Counted from the stretch's first letter, positions 15,687 to 24,641 are shown. The stretch: DNA of 64,000 bases from Pelosinus sp. UFO1 (GCF_000725345.1 NZ_CP008852.1:4332001-4396000); one strand, 5' to 3'. A program made the numbers and translations. The notes: generated by a model from the letters alone, not told the origin.

Positions 15687-18053
15687 CTACTTACTACTAC
15701 TATTTAAGCTGGCAAGCATTGACGTCATATAAGATCCCTGAGATTGAATCGACGCTAAAAGGGTCTGCATATTTTGATATTTAGTATACAAAGTAGCCTG
15801 TTGTGCTGCTAAGCGAGTCTTTAAATCTGAAATCCGATCATTATTATACTTCATCGTTTTTGTAATTGATCCATTAGACCCCGTTATTGCATCAAACTGA
15901 CCACCGTATTTCGTATTATCGTTTAACATCGTCTGCATTTGCACGAAAATCCCTGCATTACTTCCTGAACTAATATCATATTTGTAGTCGGCAGATATTG
16001 TATCACCAGGAAAATCACTAGCAGGGTCACTACCAAATGTAATCTTTCCAGTAGTATAATCCACAGAATATTCATAGCCTGTTGTCTTAGTTAGGTCAGT
16101 CGGATCTGCAGTATGAGCTTTCGGCGTTCCAGAAACCTGAGTATACGTTTGAGTACCAACCTTAATTGTAACATCTCCAGTTATGGAGCCGTTTTTAAGC
16201 GAATATACTCCACCCGATTGAGTAACAGTTTCATTAGTAACAGAAGTCAGCGTATTACCAAAGAGTGAAGTAACAGATTGAATATCGGATTGTAGTGCAC
16301 TCTTGAGTTTGGTTGTATCCAATTCCAAATGCCCACTCTGAACTTTAGCTGAGTCAAATACTCCGGGTGCACCAGTGGTAATACCAACCTGGGAAAGTTG
16401 CTGCATACTAGATACTTGGTTCGTTACAACAGTAGACGCAATACCCCTTAACTTATTGTTAATTGTTGCCAACGTAGGATCGCCAAATAAATCCCCAACT
16501 GACGGATCTGTCGAACTGTTGAGATCCTTACCTGATCCTTCATTCAGTTTGTTGTATACAGCATCTATCGCAGCATTGTACGCAGTAATAAAAGTTTGTA
16601 CTTTTGCTACAATGGAGTCAACATCACTCTGCACCGAAACAGTCGCAGTTCCCGTACCCGTCAGGGTAAAAGTATTCCCATTAAATGTTACTTTGTTATT
16701 CACTGGAGTTACGGATACGCCATTTACCGTCACAGAAGCCTCAGTACCTGTTTTTTGATTCCCTTGTGCCAATCCTATTTTAGACAAAAAATCTGAACTG
16801 TCTGTGGCACCTGTCCCCAGCTTAATATCCTTGGCACCAGCCGTCTGAGAAGTCAAAGATATCATACCAGTGTTCGAATTATAGAAAGCCGAGACACCAA
16901 CTGTTGTTGAAGTATTTATTTTGTTGATGATGGAATCAATGGTATCTTTCGTCGAGTCAACATTGAAAAAGGTCCCGTTGATGGAAAAATATCCCGAAGT
17001 TGCACCCGCAGCCGTTCCAAAGAGATCATCCAAGGTACGCGTCTCATCGGAATTCACCCCAGGATTTACAGTTGCCCCTGTTAAACCAAGAGGACCTAAA
17101 AGAGTGGAGGAATCCGTTATCTGAATCGTTGGAGTTAATCCCGCTGTATTCTGCTTGATAGTAACTTTGCCATCCGTTCCCACGGAAGCCGTTACACCAG
17201 CACCAGAAGCCGTAATTTTATTCACGATAGTGTTGACAGTATCATCTTTAGTTACAGCAATGCTTTTACCATTAATGGAAAATGTACCCGTTTCATTTAA
17301 TGCAGTATTATAAGTAGGTATATCTGCAGCATTTCCCGTTCCTGTTACATACGCCTTTATACCACCACTGGTATCAGCATTTCCGGCAGTTACATTCGCT
17401 TGCAATATACCTGCATTCGTTAAAAATCCACTGGTATCTGTAAGCGTAATAGTTGGTCCCGCCGTTTTTTGCGTGATTGACACTTTGCCGTCTGTCCCAA
17501 CTGACGCGGTGACACCTGCAGCAGAACTATTAATATGATTTACAATCGTGGTAAGCGAATCCAGCGCTGTTACACCGATAGGTATACCATTAATCGTTAA
17601 CACACCATCCGTAACAGGAGTTCCCGAATCATAAACTTGCGTCCCGGCAACATTTGCCTTACGCGCAGCATTTCCAAGAATGGCACTTGTATTACTTGTA
17701 ATCGTAGCTGTGGCTCCAACATTAATAACATAACTACCGCTGGTACCGCCGTTCTGCGAACTGGCAGTAACGATTTTTTCATCTGACGACGTTGCCTTCA
17801 TTGCGGAAAAGGTACTGGCGTAAGTCAAATCAGTAGCCGCATATTGCAACGTACCCAAAGCGGTTTTGATCGTGTTGTAATCATTCATCTGGGCTTGCAA
17901 TTTTGTATTCTTATTTTGAAGACTTATCATAGGCAAACTAGCTGATTGAATAGTCGCACTAACCAAGGCATCGACATCAAGTCCTCCAACCGTATTGTTC
18001 ATGTGAGTTGTGCCAAGGGACGAAGACGTAGTCGTAGATAATGAAAGACTCAT
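15687..18053 (-). CDS. fliD: Flagellar filament cap FliD, enlarged
   Basis: FliD is secreted and forms the cap at the filament tip, where it folds flagellin subunits. The N-terminal GLDVDALVSATIQSASLPMISLQNKNTKLQAQ region and the helical C-terminus (YNNDRISDLKTRLAAQQ, YTKYQNMQTLLASI) are the polymerising domains. With 788 residues it is much longer than the roughly 500 of Bacillus. The extra length is due to three Flagellin-IN-like repeats at about residues 148-215, 255-324 and 353-428, the first two sharing AGVTASVGTDGKV. It follows flaG by 14 nt. Confidence 0.93.
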   Translation of the reverse strand: MSLSLSTTTSSSLGTTHMNNTVGGLDVDALVSATIQSASLPMISLQNKNTKLQAQMNDYNTIKTALGTLQYAATDLTYASTFSAMKATSSDEKIVTASSQNGGTSGSYVINVGATATITSNTSAILGNAARKANVAGTQVYDSGTPVTDGVLTINGIPIGVTALDSLTTIVNHINSSAAGVTASVGTDGKVSITQKTAGPTITLTDTSGFLTNAGILQANVTAGNADTSGGIKAYVTGTGNAADIPTYNTALNETGTFSINGKSIAVTKDDTVNTIVNKITASGAGVTASVGTDGKVTIKQNTAGLTPTIQITDSSTLLGPLGLTGATVNPGVNSDETRTLDDLFGTAAGATSGYFSINGTFFNVDSTKDTIDSIINKINTSTTVGVSAFYNSNTGMISLTSQTAGAKDIKLGTGATDSSDFLSKIGLAQGNQKTGTEASVTVNGVSVTPVNNKVTFNGNTFTLTGTGTATVSVQSDVDSIVAKVQTFITAYNAAIDAVYNKLNEGSGKDLNSSTDPSVGDLFGDPTLATINNKLRGIASTVVTNQVSSMQQLSQVGITTGAPGVFDSAKVQSGHLELDTTKLKSALQSDIQSVTSLFGNTLTSVTNETVTQSGGVYSLKNGSITGDVTIKVGTQTYTQVSGTPKAHTADPTDLTKTTGYEYSVDYTTGKITFGSDPASDFPGDTISADYKYDISSGSNAGIFVQMQTMLNDNTKYGGQFDAITGSNGSITKTMKYNNDRISDLKTRLAAQQATLYTKYQNMQTLLASIQSQGSYMTSMLASLNSSSK
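16770..17612 (-). repeat. Three tandem Flagellin-IN-type repeats coded within fliD
   Basis: Three units of about 70 residues each carry a (F/L)(S/T)ING start, a TI(V/I)N-I motif and a beta segment ending near TAG. Units one and two are most alike (AGVTASVGTDGKV in both); unit three is diverged. They make up most of the exposed part of FliD. Confidence 0.75.
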
Positions 18054-18067
18054 ACTTTCACCTTCTT

Positions 18068-18388
18068 CTAAATTTTTTTATCAAATATCTTAAAATCTTG
18101 ATCCACCATTCTAGCCATCTCAAGAATTTGCTTGGGGGGAAATGTTGAAATAACTTCTTTGGTGGTTTTATCCACAACTTGAACTATAATTCGATTCGTA
18201 TCTTTATATACAGCAAACTGAACGTCATAATTCGTTTCTTCAGCCTTCTTATTTAACTTGTCAACGGCCTGTTTCAACTGGTGCGAGTCTATCACATCTA
18301 AAACTTGTGTTGCATTCATTTCTTGATCTTTTGTTGTATTCTCTGTGTTCTGTATCGTTCCAGTTGAGTTAACCTTGTCAATTTTCAC
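18068..18388 (-). CDS. flaG: FlaG family flagellar protein
   Basis: This 106-residue protein has a variable, polar first third and a conserved C-terminal part, AVDKLNKKAEETNYDVQFAV followed by RIIVQVVDKTTKEVISTFPPKQ, the FlaG signature. The role of FlaG is not well defined; it affects filament length in some bacteria. It sits between flagellin and fliD, the usual location, and is separated from flagellin by a strong terminator, so its expression probably relies on readthrough or on its own promoter. Confidence 0.88.
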   Translation of the reverse strand: MKIDKVNSTGTIQNTENTTKDQEMNATQVLDVIDSHQLKQAVDKLNKKAEETNYDVQFAVYKDTNRIIVQVVDKTTKEVISTFPPKQILEMARMVDQDFKIFDKKI

Positions 18389-18411
18389 TAGGCAACCCTT
18401 CCTTTATTATT

Positions 18412-18444
18412 AAAAACCGGCCGGCATATCGCCGGCCGGTTTTT
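18412..18444. terminator. Strong terminator after flagellin
   Basis: A perfect 10-bp GC-only stem, ACCGGCCGGC / GCCGGCCGGT, with a 5-nt loop is flanked by five A on one side and T on the other, so it can act in both directions. It lies 12 nt after the flagellin stop codon. Limited readthrough would produce flaG and fliD at lower levels than flagellin. Confidence 0.93.
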
Positions 18445-18456
18445 GCTTTAATAAAA

Positions 18457-19278
18457 CTATTGTAATAATTTAAGAACTGATTGAGAGGATTGGTTAGCTT
18501 GTGCAAGCATTGCAGTACCGGATTGAATAAGTACTTGCTGTTTGCTGTAGTTAGCCATTTCTTTTGCCATATCAGTATCTTGAAGGTTAGAACGAGCTGC
18601 ACTAAGGTTTTCAGATGCAACTGTCAAATTGTTTACAGTGTGTGTTAAACGATTTTGAACAGCACCCAAATTAGCACGATTACTGGAAACTTTACTTAAA
18701 GCGGCATCAAGTGCAGAGATTGCACCAGAAGCCCCACCAGCAGTAGCAAGAGTCACAGCATTAATAGCCAAAGCAGTTGCTCTCATATCAGCAACAGTCA
18801 CTGCAAGTGTTTGATTTTGATTAGCACCAATTTGGAAAACCAATGAAGCAGTTGAAGCAGCACCATTTAACAATTTTTGAGTATTAAACTCAGTATCGTT
18901 AGCTATACGTGAAACTTCAGAAATCAATTGTGTTATTTCTTTTTGTGTTTGTCCACGGTCATTATTCGTGTTAGTATCATTTCTTGATGCAACTGCTAAT
19001 GTACGCATACGTTGGAGAATAGCAGTTGTTTCGTTTAATGCACCCTCAGCAGTCTGAATCATAGAGATAGCATTTTGTGAATTTTGAGTAGCTTGGTCCA
19101 AACCATTAATTTGGCTTGTCATTTTTTCGCTGATAGCCAAACCTGATGCATCATCAGCAGCCTTGTTAATTTTTTTACCTGAAGATAATTTTTCCAAGGA
19201 ACTGTTCATGCTATTTTGGCTAAGAGTAAGGTTTTTCCATGCATTTAAAGACGCAATATTAGTATTTACAACACTCAT
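18457..19278 (-). CDS. hag: Flagellin
   Basis: This is the filament subunit, 273 residues. The N-terminal D0/D1 (MSVVNTNIASLNAWKNL, SSGKKINKAADDASGLAIS) and C-terminal D1/D0 (VNNLTVASENLSAARSNLQD, VLIQSGTAMLAQANQSSQ) are canonical; the variable middle is short (around residues 140-190) and holds only a small exposed part. Serines and threonines there and nearby are the probable sites for the Maf-transferred sugar. A sigma-28-like promoter (19375-19401) gives a leader of about 90 nt with two GGA motifs for CsrA, one of them at the ribosome binding site. A strong terminator follows. Confidence 0.96.
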   Translation of the reverse strand: MSVVNTNIASLNAWKNLTLSQNSMNSSLEKLSSGKKINKAADDASGLAISEKMTSQINGLDQATQNSQNAISMIQTAEGALNETTAILQRMRTLAVASRNDTNTNNDRGQTQKEITQLISEVSRIANDTEFNTQKLLNGAASTASLVFQIGANQNQTLAVTVADMRATALAINAVTLATAGGASGAISALDAALSKVSSNRANLGAVQNRLTHTVNNLTVASENLSAARSNLQDTDMAKEMANYSKQQVLIQSGTAMLAQANQSSQSVLKLLQ

Positions 19279-19285
19279 TATTATT

Positions 19286-19312
19286 TCCTCCTTGAATTTA
19301 AATGTGGCATCC
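19286..19312 (-). promoter_or_regulatory. Candidate CsrA-binding sites in the flagellin leader
   Basis: In the flagellin mRNA leader AAGGAGGAA overlaps the ribosome binding site (19286-19294) and a second AAGGAT core lies upstream at 19310-19315. Spacing of about 20 nt fits two sites bridged by a CsrA dimer. Presence of csrA and fliW right upstream supports the idea that CsrA blocks flagellin translation until FliW takes it away. Confidence 0.55.
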
Positions 19313-19374
19313 TTGCCTACATTAACGACTTGCTGGCCAGCTGAGTCATCCAGTAATTTTTACTGTCACTATAT

Positions 19375-19401
19375 ATATCGTAGGCTTTTCCCAGTATATT
19401 A
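19375..19401 (-). promoter_or_regulatory. Sigma-28-like promoter of flagellin
   Basis: On the minus strand TAAT (19398-19401), a 15-bp spacer and TACGATAT (19375-19382) resemble the sigma-28 consensus (TAAA-N15-GCCGATAA). The same layout, TAAT-N15-GTCGATAC, occurs before flgM, which supports both. Confidence 0.6.
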
Positions 19402-19485
19402 AGTATAATTTTTGTCTAAATTCGTTTTTTTTTGTTATTTTTATCATTTTATCTTTTTATTACTTCAATTTATCAGCTTTTTTCT

Positions 19486-19737
19486 CTATTTTTTACTTTT
19501 TTCACCTTTGTCTGGCATTTTTTTTAGAAGTGACAATACGTCAACATTCTGCACTGTTTGCGCAGACTGGGTATTCGATTCTTTAACAGCCTCATATAGC
19601 TCTTGCCTTAATATTGAAACCTCACGAGGAGCTGTAATCCCCAAACGTACTTGATCCCCTTGTACATCGACAATCGTTACCAGAATATCATCACCAATCC
19701 GTAGCGTCTCATGTTTTTTGCGGGTTAAAATCAGCAT
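19486..19737 (-). CDS. csrA: Carbon storage/translation regulator CsrA
   Basis: This RNA-binding repressor starts MLILTRKKHETLRIGDDILV and continues DQVRLGITAPREVSILRQELYE, the complete five-strand core with the conserved LTRK and GITAP. Its C-terminal 30 residues (SNTQSAQTVQNVDVLSLLKK) form a longer tail than in E. coli, as in other Firmicutes. The ATG lies four bases after the fliW stop, so the two proteins are made together. Its expected target is the flagellin leader downstream. Confidence 0.95.
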   Translation of the reverse strand: MLILTRKKHETLRIGDDILVTIVDVQGDQVRLGITAPREVSILRQELYEAVKESNTQSAQTVQNVDVLSLLKKMPDKGEKSKK

Positions 19738-19741
19738 TATC

Positions 19742-20149
19742 TTAACCCCCAGCCAAATTTGCAGCCATCAAATTATATTGTAGTGTATAGTTTTTATTGG
19801 AAACTAACACTTGGCATGCAATACCGGTATTTTGATTCACTACAATTGGCCCCATAAGGTTTGCGGTGATTTTTTCTGGAGTGGATGCCACGTTTACAGT
19901 AACAAAAACTCCTAGATTCGAATTATCTCCTACCTGTTCTGCTTGTACATCGTCTAGTTGAAATTCATAGTCGGGCATAAACCAAAATGGATTGGTAACT
20001 ACCAATCCAAAATCCTCATCTTCTAAACTTTGCAGTAACCAGAACATAGTCTGATCAGGTAATTCGGTAAGAGAAAAATTCCGATAATTTTCTAAGCCGA
20101 TTAATCCTTTGGGAAAGTGTATTTTTTTCGGTTGTTCAGACTTGTCCAT
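19742..20149 (-). CDS. fliW: Flagellar assembly factor FliW
   Basis: This 135-residue protein binds flagellin and CsrA in competition, so that flagellin is translated only while it is being exported. It has the family's IHFPKGLIGLENYRNFSL start, FWLLQSLEDEDFGLVVTNPF and a late CQVLVSNKNYTLQYNL. Gene order fliW-csrA-flagellin is the one known from Bacillus. Both regulators are on the same strand as their target and just upstream of its promoter. Confidence 0.94.
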   Translation of the reverse strand: MDKSEQPKKIHFPKGLIGLENYRNFSLTELPDQTMFWLLQSLEDEDFGLVVTNPFWFMPDYEFQLDDVQAEQVGDNSNLGVFVTVNVASTPEKITANLMGPIVVNQNTGIACQVLVSNKNYTLQYNLMAANLAGG

Positions 20150-20163
20150 ATTTCACCCTCCAG

Positions 20164-20703
20164 TTATGATTTAATGTCAATTGACGGTTCACGTTCCATA
20201 TATATATCCACCTTGCCCCAAGTAAAGTTATTAGTTATTGTTCCTTCGTTTACCTTACTTTCAATACGAGCAGGAGTGTATACTCCTTTTATGGTTCCTA
20301 AGTTTGCCGAAATCTTCGGTCCCACCGATGGAGAAAGACCAATGGCTACCTCTTTTTCAGGACGTTTACTTGCTTGTGCTACAATTTGCCCAATGGAAGG
20401 TCCATGGGGATCAGCCATTTGATCCCCCAATTGAGTCCGCCGATCAAGTGCTTGTAAAGCAGCTTGTTTTGCCTCTTGAGCAGCCGAATCAGCAAAGGAG
20501 TAAGTATCTTGTAAACCCATACTATTAAAAGATCCTCTTAAATCAACAATGATTTCAGGAGGTTCAATTTTCAAATCTAAGTTCGCAGGTGTTGTTTTCA
20601 TTTTAATATCTGGTGCTGTAATCTTTAAATTTATATTAGGCTGAGTAATGTTTAGCCCTAATTGACCTGACACTTGGTGAATTTGAATTTCTACTGGTTT
20701 CAA
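20164..20703 (-). CDS. DUF6470 family protein of the flagellar locus
   Basis: This 179-residue protein starts with alternating hydrophobic and polar residues and several short repeats: LNITQPNINLKI, KITAPDIKMKTTPANLDLKIEPPEI. These look like beta strands. A family of this layout (DUF6470) is regularly encoded between flgL and fliW in Firmicutes, but has no proven role. TTG start with GGAGGGGG upstream. No signal peptide or membrane segment is seen, so it probably acts inside the cell with export or assembly factors. Confidence 0.8.
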   Translation of the reverse strand: MKPVEIQIHQVSGQLGLNITQPNINLKITAPDIKMKTTPANLDLKIEPPEIIVDLRGSFNSMGLQDTYSFADSAAQEAKQAALQALDRRTQLGDQMADPHGPSIGQIVAQASKRPEKEVAIGLSPSVGPKISANLGTIKGVYTPARIESKVNEGTITNNFTWGKVDIYMEREPSIDIKS

Positions 20704-20743
20704 AATTCCCCCTCCTTTATCTCATTACTAATACAAACATATC

Positions 20744-21790
20744 TTATAAATAATCAACCAAGGATTTAGGCAAGACTTTAGCCCCTACTGATAATAACGT
20801 ATTATAAGCATTCTCTGCTAGTTGCATTTCAATACTCGATTTAGCTACATCAAAGCCGTCATTCTCTTTAGCATCAGATGCAATGATAAGAGAATCTGAT
20901 TCCAAGCGATCCTTTATTGTCTGGTATGATTTTTGTTTTGCCCCATTTGTTGTTTGAGCAGAAATCACGTAATTCATATCTGTATCAATGGTTCCTATGT
21001 CATTCGTTAGAGTGGTTGCTGTCACTCCATTTGCCCCAGTTTTAATATCCACCAAATGTTGCTTAATAGCTATTAAATCTTGAAATATTTTGGGAACATT
21101 ATTATAAGTAGCTCCATCCACGGGTGATGTTACGGTCATCATTTCCCCAAAAACCTCTTGACCATCTAGATTAATCTTGTCCCGTGATGTACTAATATCC
21201 CCTGGAACAACTTGCATCGTTAAAGTTCCATCAGTAGTAGTACTAGCAATATACGGATTCGTAGCAGCATTATACGGCAAAGTAGGATTTGTTAGTTGTT
21301 TAGAAGTACCATTATAAGTTACGGCAGTCATATTACCACTTGCATCATAGTTGATTTTAAAGGGCTCGGTAGCGTCATTTTGTCCGCCAAAAACATAGCG
21401 ATCGCCAACCTTTGCATTAGCACTTTGCACCACTGTTTTAATCATCTGATCCACTTGTTTAGCAATTGCATCATAGGAGCTAGTTGGATTTGCAGAAATG
21501 GCACTTGAAAGGGCAGTTTTTATATTCGTCACGGTAGTTACAATAGTTGACAGATTGGAATCACTGGTTTTCATCCAGGAAATCGCATCGTTAGCATTTT
21601 GTGTAAACAAGGCATTCGCACTGTCCGCAGCTGTATAATGAAGATTACGCGCCGCCCCAACTGGATTGTCGGAAGGTCTATTAATATTTTTTGAAGCAGA
21701 AACTTTTTCTTGTACATCTTGCATACGTGATAGGGTTGTCTGGTAACCAGACAAAAACTGATTACTTAGCATATTATTTGTTACGCGCAT
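20744..21790 (-). CDS. flgL: Hook-filament junction protein FlgL
   Basis: FlgL (HAP3) joins the hook-proximal FlgK ring to the filament. The N-terminus MRVTNNMLSNQFLSGYQTTL is typical, with SGYQTTLSRMQDVQEKVSASKNINRPSDNP near to flagellin D1, and the C-terminal helix (SIEMQLAENAYNTLLSVGAKVLPKSLVDYL region) ends as expected. At 348 residues it is of ordinary length. It follows flgK by 26 nt. Confidence 0.94.
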   Translation of the reverse strand: MRVTNNMLSNQFLSGYQTTLSRMQDVQEKVSASKNINRPSDNPVGAARNLHYTAADSANALFTQNANDAISWMKTSDSNLSTIVTTVTNIKTALSSAISANPTSSYDAIAKQVDQMIKTVVQSANAKVGDRYVFGGQNDATEPFKINYDASGNMTAVTYNGTSKQLTNPTLPYNAATNPYIASTTTDGTLTMQVVPGDISTSRDKINLDGQEVFGEMMTVTSPVDGATYNNVPKIFQDLIAIKQHLVDIKTGANGVTATTLTNDIGTIDTDMNYVISAQTTNGAKQKSYQTIKDRLESDSLIIASDAKENDGFDVAKSSIEMQLAENAYNTLLSVGAKVLPKSLVDYL

Positions 21791-21816
21791 AATTTTTCTC
21801 CTTTATATCTAACTCT

Positions 21817-23292
21817 TTATTTTATATTAATTAAAGTCTCTAACATAGAATCCATAGTTGTTAACACCTTAGCACATGACGCGTAAGCTTGCTGAAATTT
21901 AAGCATATTGGACAATTCTTCATCCATATTGATTCCAGATACGGATTCCCGAGTTGTTTCTACAGAATTGAAAATAACCGTTTGATTGGTCGTCATATTT
22001 TGAGCTTGCTGCGACTGTACACCTACCGCACTAACGATGGAAGAGTAGTAATCTGATATACTAAGACTTCCTAATGATGCAGATGTTGTAGTGGGTGCTT
22101 TTACTAACCAGTTGGCCAAAGCCGTAGCATTTGTTCCATCTGCAGTTCCCGTTGCATTGGCACCTGCAGCAGCAATCAGCTTAAGTCCATCTGTGCCATA
22201 GAAATCTTGGTTAACTTTGAGTTGACTAAGCCAACTTGCTGGTGGAATCTGATTCGTAGGGTAATTAGCTGTATTCGTATAATCGACTCCCGTTACACCA
22301 AAGAAATTACCCGCAGCCGTCAAATTATCTGTTAATCCTTGCTTATGCTGTGTATTAAAATCTTGCATCAATGACTGGGCCATGGCATCTAAATCAGACA
22401 AATACCCATTAATCGTCGTATCTCTAAGATCCTCTAAACTTGCTATTGTACCATTCTTAAAGCTAACATTAATTGTACCATTCATTGCTGTAATCTTAGT
22501 CGTATCATAACCATAAGGAGTGTTTTTTCCCTGCTCCGCTGTTAACTCTGTGGCATGATCTCCCTGCACTAGAGCAATTCCTCCAGAAATCATCACCGTA
22601 TAAGAACCATTTTTTTCTTCTGATACGTTTACCTGGGTTAACGCAGACATTTGATCAATCAATTTATCTCTTTGATCACGCAAATCATTTGCAGTAGCGC
22701 CAGTAGCTTCTTGACTGATGATTTGTTTATTTAAAGCTGCAACTTGGGTAGAATAACTATTTAATTGAATAATCTGGGTAGTAATTCGGCTTGATGCGTC
22801 ACTCGCCTCAGTAATAAGTTCGTTGCCACTTGTCTGCAAAGTATCCACTAATGCCGTACCGGCTTCACGAGCAGAAGTACGAGCACTAGTCTCATGAGCG
22901 TTATTAGAAAGTGTCCCCAAGGCAGTTCTAAACAATTCAATCGAATTTTGAATCCCCGTATTCGTGGTATCATTAAAAACATTCTCAACCTTTGCCATAA
23001 CATCCGATTGGGTATTCCAATAATTTTTTGTTGAGTTTTGTTTCCAATATTGGGTATCTACCAAAAAATCCCGTGCTCTTGTAATGGACGCCGTAGTGAC
23101 CCCGGTACCGGCCAGCGACATTCCATTCGCCGTATAAACCTGCTGCGGTGTGGTTGTGATTAGATTAACTGTTTGCCTTGAATATCCCGCAGTACTGGCA
23201 TTTGACACATTATGCCCCGTAGTATTTTGGGAAAGCTGCTGCGCTGACATTCCTAGTGTCATTATATTTAAACCACCAAAAGTTGATCCCAT
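21817..23292 (-). CDS. flgK: Hook-associated protein FlgK
   Basis: FlgK (HAP1) is the first junction protein on the hook. GSTFGGLNIMTLGMSAQQLS and NVSNASTAGYSRQTVNL at the N-terminus and ESVSGINMDEELSNMLKFQQAYAS at the C-terminus are characteristic of the family. The start was set at the second methionine because AGGAG lies seven nt before it. About 491 residues. FlgN-like chaperone genes precede it with a gap of 8 to 14 nt. Confidence 0.94.
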   Translation of the reverse strand: MGSTFGGLNIMTLGMSAQQLSQNTTGHNVSNASTAGYSRQTVNLITTTPQQVYTANGMSLAGTGVTTASITRARDFLVDTQYWKQNSTKNYWNTQSDVMAKVENVFNDTTNTGIQNSIELFRTALGTLSNNAHETSARTSAREAGTALVDTLQTSGNELITEASDASSRITTQIIQLNSYSTQVAALNKQIISQEATGATANDLRDQRDKLIDQMSALTQVNVSEEKNGSYTVMISGGIALVQGDHATELTAEQGKNTPYGYDTTKITAMNGTINVSFKNGTIASLEDLRDTTINGYLSDLDAMAQSLMQDFNTQHKQGLTDNLTAAGNFFGVTGVDYTNTANYPTNQIPPASWLSQLKVNQDFYGTDGLKLIAAAGANATGTADGTNATALANWLVKAPTTTSASLGSLSISDYYSSIVSAVGVQSQQAQNMTTNQTVIFNSVETTRESVSGINMDEELSNMLKFQQAYASCAKVLTTMDSMLETLINIK

Positions 23293-23306
23293 TCTCATTC
23301 TCCTAT

Positions 23307-23795
23307 CTAAATAATTTTATTAAAGATACTTTTATTATTAACAAAGCTATTGTTTTCGCCATAATCAGGTACTGTACTTACTTGAAAAAGAACATTTCTT
23401 TTATGCTTTATTAAATTAAGCAAATTGTAAAGTACAGTAGAATTGGCCTCTTGCAGTAAACACAACGATTTCATCAATCCCCTTAATTCTTGAGCTAAAG
23501 ATATGGCTCGACTTTTTCTGGGTTCATCCAGCAATGCAATCAGCTGATTGATTGAAGAATGAGAACTATCAATTTCATTTTGCAATGTAATCCGTTGCTT
23601 TTCTAAAGCATCTACCATAGAAGTCATTTCTCTTTCCTGCTGCACAATTTTCTGTAAGCCTTTTACATCATCTGTTGCTAAAACACTTTGCTTCTCATTA
23701 TTCAACACATTCAAATCCTGATAAATAGCAACTAGGTTTTCTAAAATATTTAATAATTCATCAACCAAATGATATTTTTTTTCTGATAACATCAT
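23307..23795 (-). CDS. flgN: FlgN-like export chaperone, first of two
   Basis: A helical protein (162 residues) of the FlgN class, chaperone for FlgK and FlgL. Features are LLNILENLVAIYQDLNVLNNEK and ETMTSMVDALEKQRITL-type helices, with a variable tail VPDYGENNSFVNNKSIFNKII. The tail resembles the end of the neighbour (EKNSFVSPNKAMFDSKV), so the two are paralogues from a duplication. One may serve FlgK and the other FlgL, or one may have become a regulator. Confidence 0.78.
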   Translation of the reverse strand: MMLSEKKYHLVDELLNILENLVAIYQDLNVLNNEKQSVLATDDVKGLQKIVQQEREMTSMVDALEKQRITLQNEIDSSHSSINQLIALLDEPRKSRAISLAQELRGLMKSLCLLQEANSTVLYNLLNLIKHKRNVLFQVSTVPDYGENNSFVNNKSIFNKII

Positions 23796-23831
23796 AAAAC
23801 AGTCAGCCTTTCTATTTGTTGTATAAACATT

Positions 23832-24329
23832 TTAAACTTTACTATCAAACATAGCTTTATTAGGGGACACAAAGGAGTTTTTTTCATTCGGGTGATAGGT
23901 CGGTCCCACCGAACTTTGTGCCAGTAAATTAAGACTGTAGTTTACAATCAGCAATCCTTGCTCAACAAGTTTTTTATTTACATCATTCACTTCAGCAATT
24001 TTAAGAATCACACTCTGAAGTTCGTTCTTTATATCATTTAAATTACTCACCAAGTCTTGATCAGCCACTTGACTGATTCCAGACAAGGTAGCTTCCTTAT
24101 CTGGAAGACCGTACATAACAGCAAGATCTTTAATCATACTTTTTCTTATTCTATCAAACTTAGTCACCTGAAAGAGCAAGTTTTCTTCCTGTTTCATGTT
24201 TTTTTCTAAGTCTTTTACATTATTTTGTACTAATATATCTCGTTTTTGAACACTCAAGCCTAATATTTCCTGATATAACATAAGTAGCTTCTCAAAAACA
24301 GCAATCAGCTTTTCCCACTTTTCTTTCAC
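23832..24329 (-). CDS. flgN: FlgN-like export chaperone, second of two
   Basis: This 165-residue helical protein has the same plan as its neighbour: WEKLIAVFEKLLMLYQEILGL, then EKNMKQEENLLFQVTKFDRIR and a C-terminus with NEKNSFVSPNKAMFDSK. A GTG start with AGGAG seven nt before it is preferred over the TTG one codon earlier. It follows flgM by 12 nt. Most flagellar operons have a single flgN, so the tandem pair is unusual. Confidence 0.75.
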   Translation of the reverse strand: MKEKWEKLIAVFEKLLMLYQEILGLSVQKRDILVQNNVKDLEKNMKQEENLLFQVTKFDRIRKSMIKDLAVMYGLPDKEATLSGISQVADQDLVSNLNDIKNELQSVILKIAEVNDVNKKLVEQGLLIVNYSLNLLAQSSVGPTYHPNEKNSFVSPNKAMFDSKV

Positions 24330-24341
24330 CAATATTCTCCT

Positions 24342-24641
24342 TTACAATAGGTCATCTACCAGCATACGCCCAATCATTTTATCTGCTACATCCTTGGCAT
24401 CCACCTGATAAGTACCAGCTTGAATCTTTTTGGATAATTCACTTACCTTCGCTGGCCTTACATCAGACATGGCAACCGCTCTTTGCAGCACCTGCCCAAA
24501 TTCCTGGACCCCTGATGATAATATCACCTGATCTTGCCCTTTAGCAGATTGTGCTTTTTCTGTCTTTGCACTTTTTCCCACATTATTTTGTTCACCATAT
24601 ACCTTCATTACACTTTGAACTTGCTTGTTTGAAATAATCAT
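24342..24641 (-). CDS. flgM: Anti-sigma-28 factor FlgM
   Basis: FlgM holds sigma-28 inactive until it is exported through the finished hook. The C-terminal half, VRPAKVSELSKKIQAGTYQVDAKDVADKMI, is the sigma-binding part of the family. The N-terminal half is polar and unstructured as usual. Length 99. A sigma-28-like promoter sits about 40 nt upstream (24685-24711), which would place FlgM under the control of the factor it inhibits. It starts the flgM-flgN-flgN-flgK-flgL unit. Confidence 0.93.
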   Translation of the reverse strand: MIISNKQVQSVMKVYGEQNNVGKSAKTEKAQSAKGQDQVILSSGVQEFGQVLQRAVAMSDVRPAKVSELSKKIQAGTYQVDAKDVADKMIGRMLVDDLL

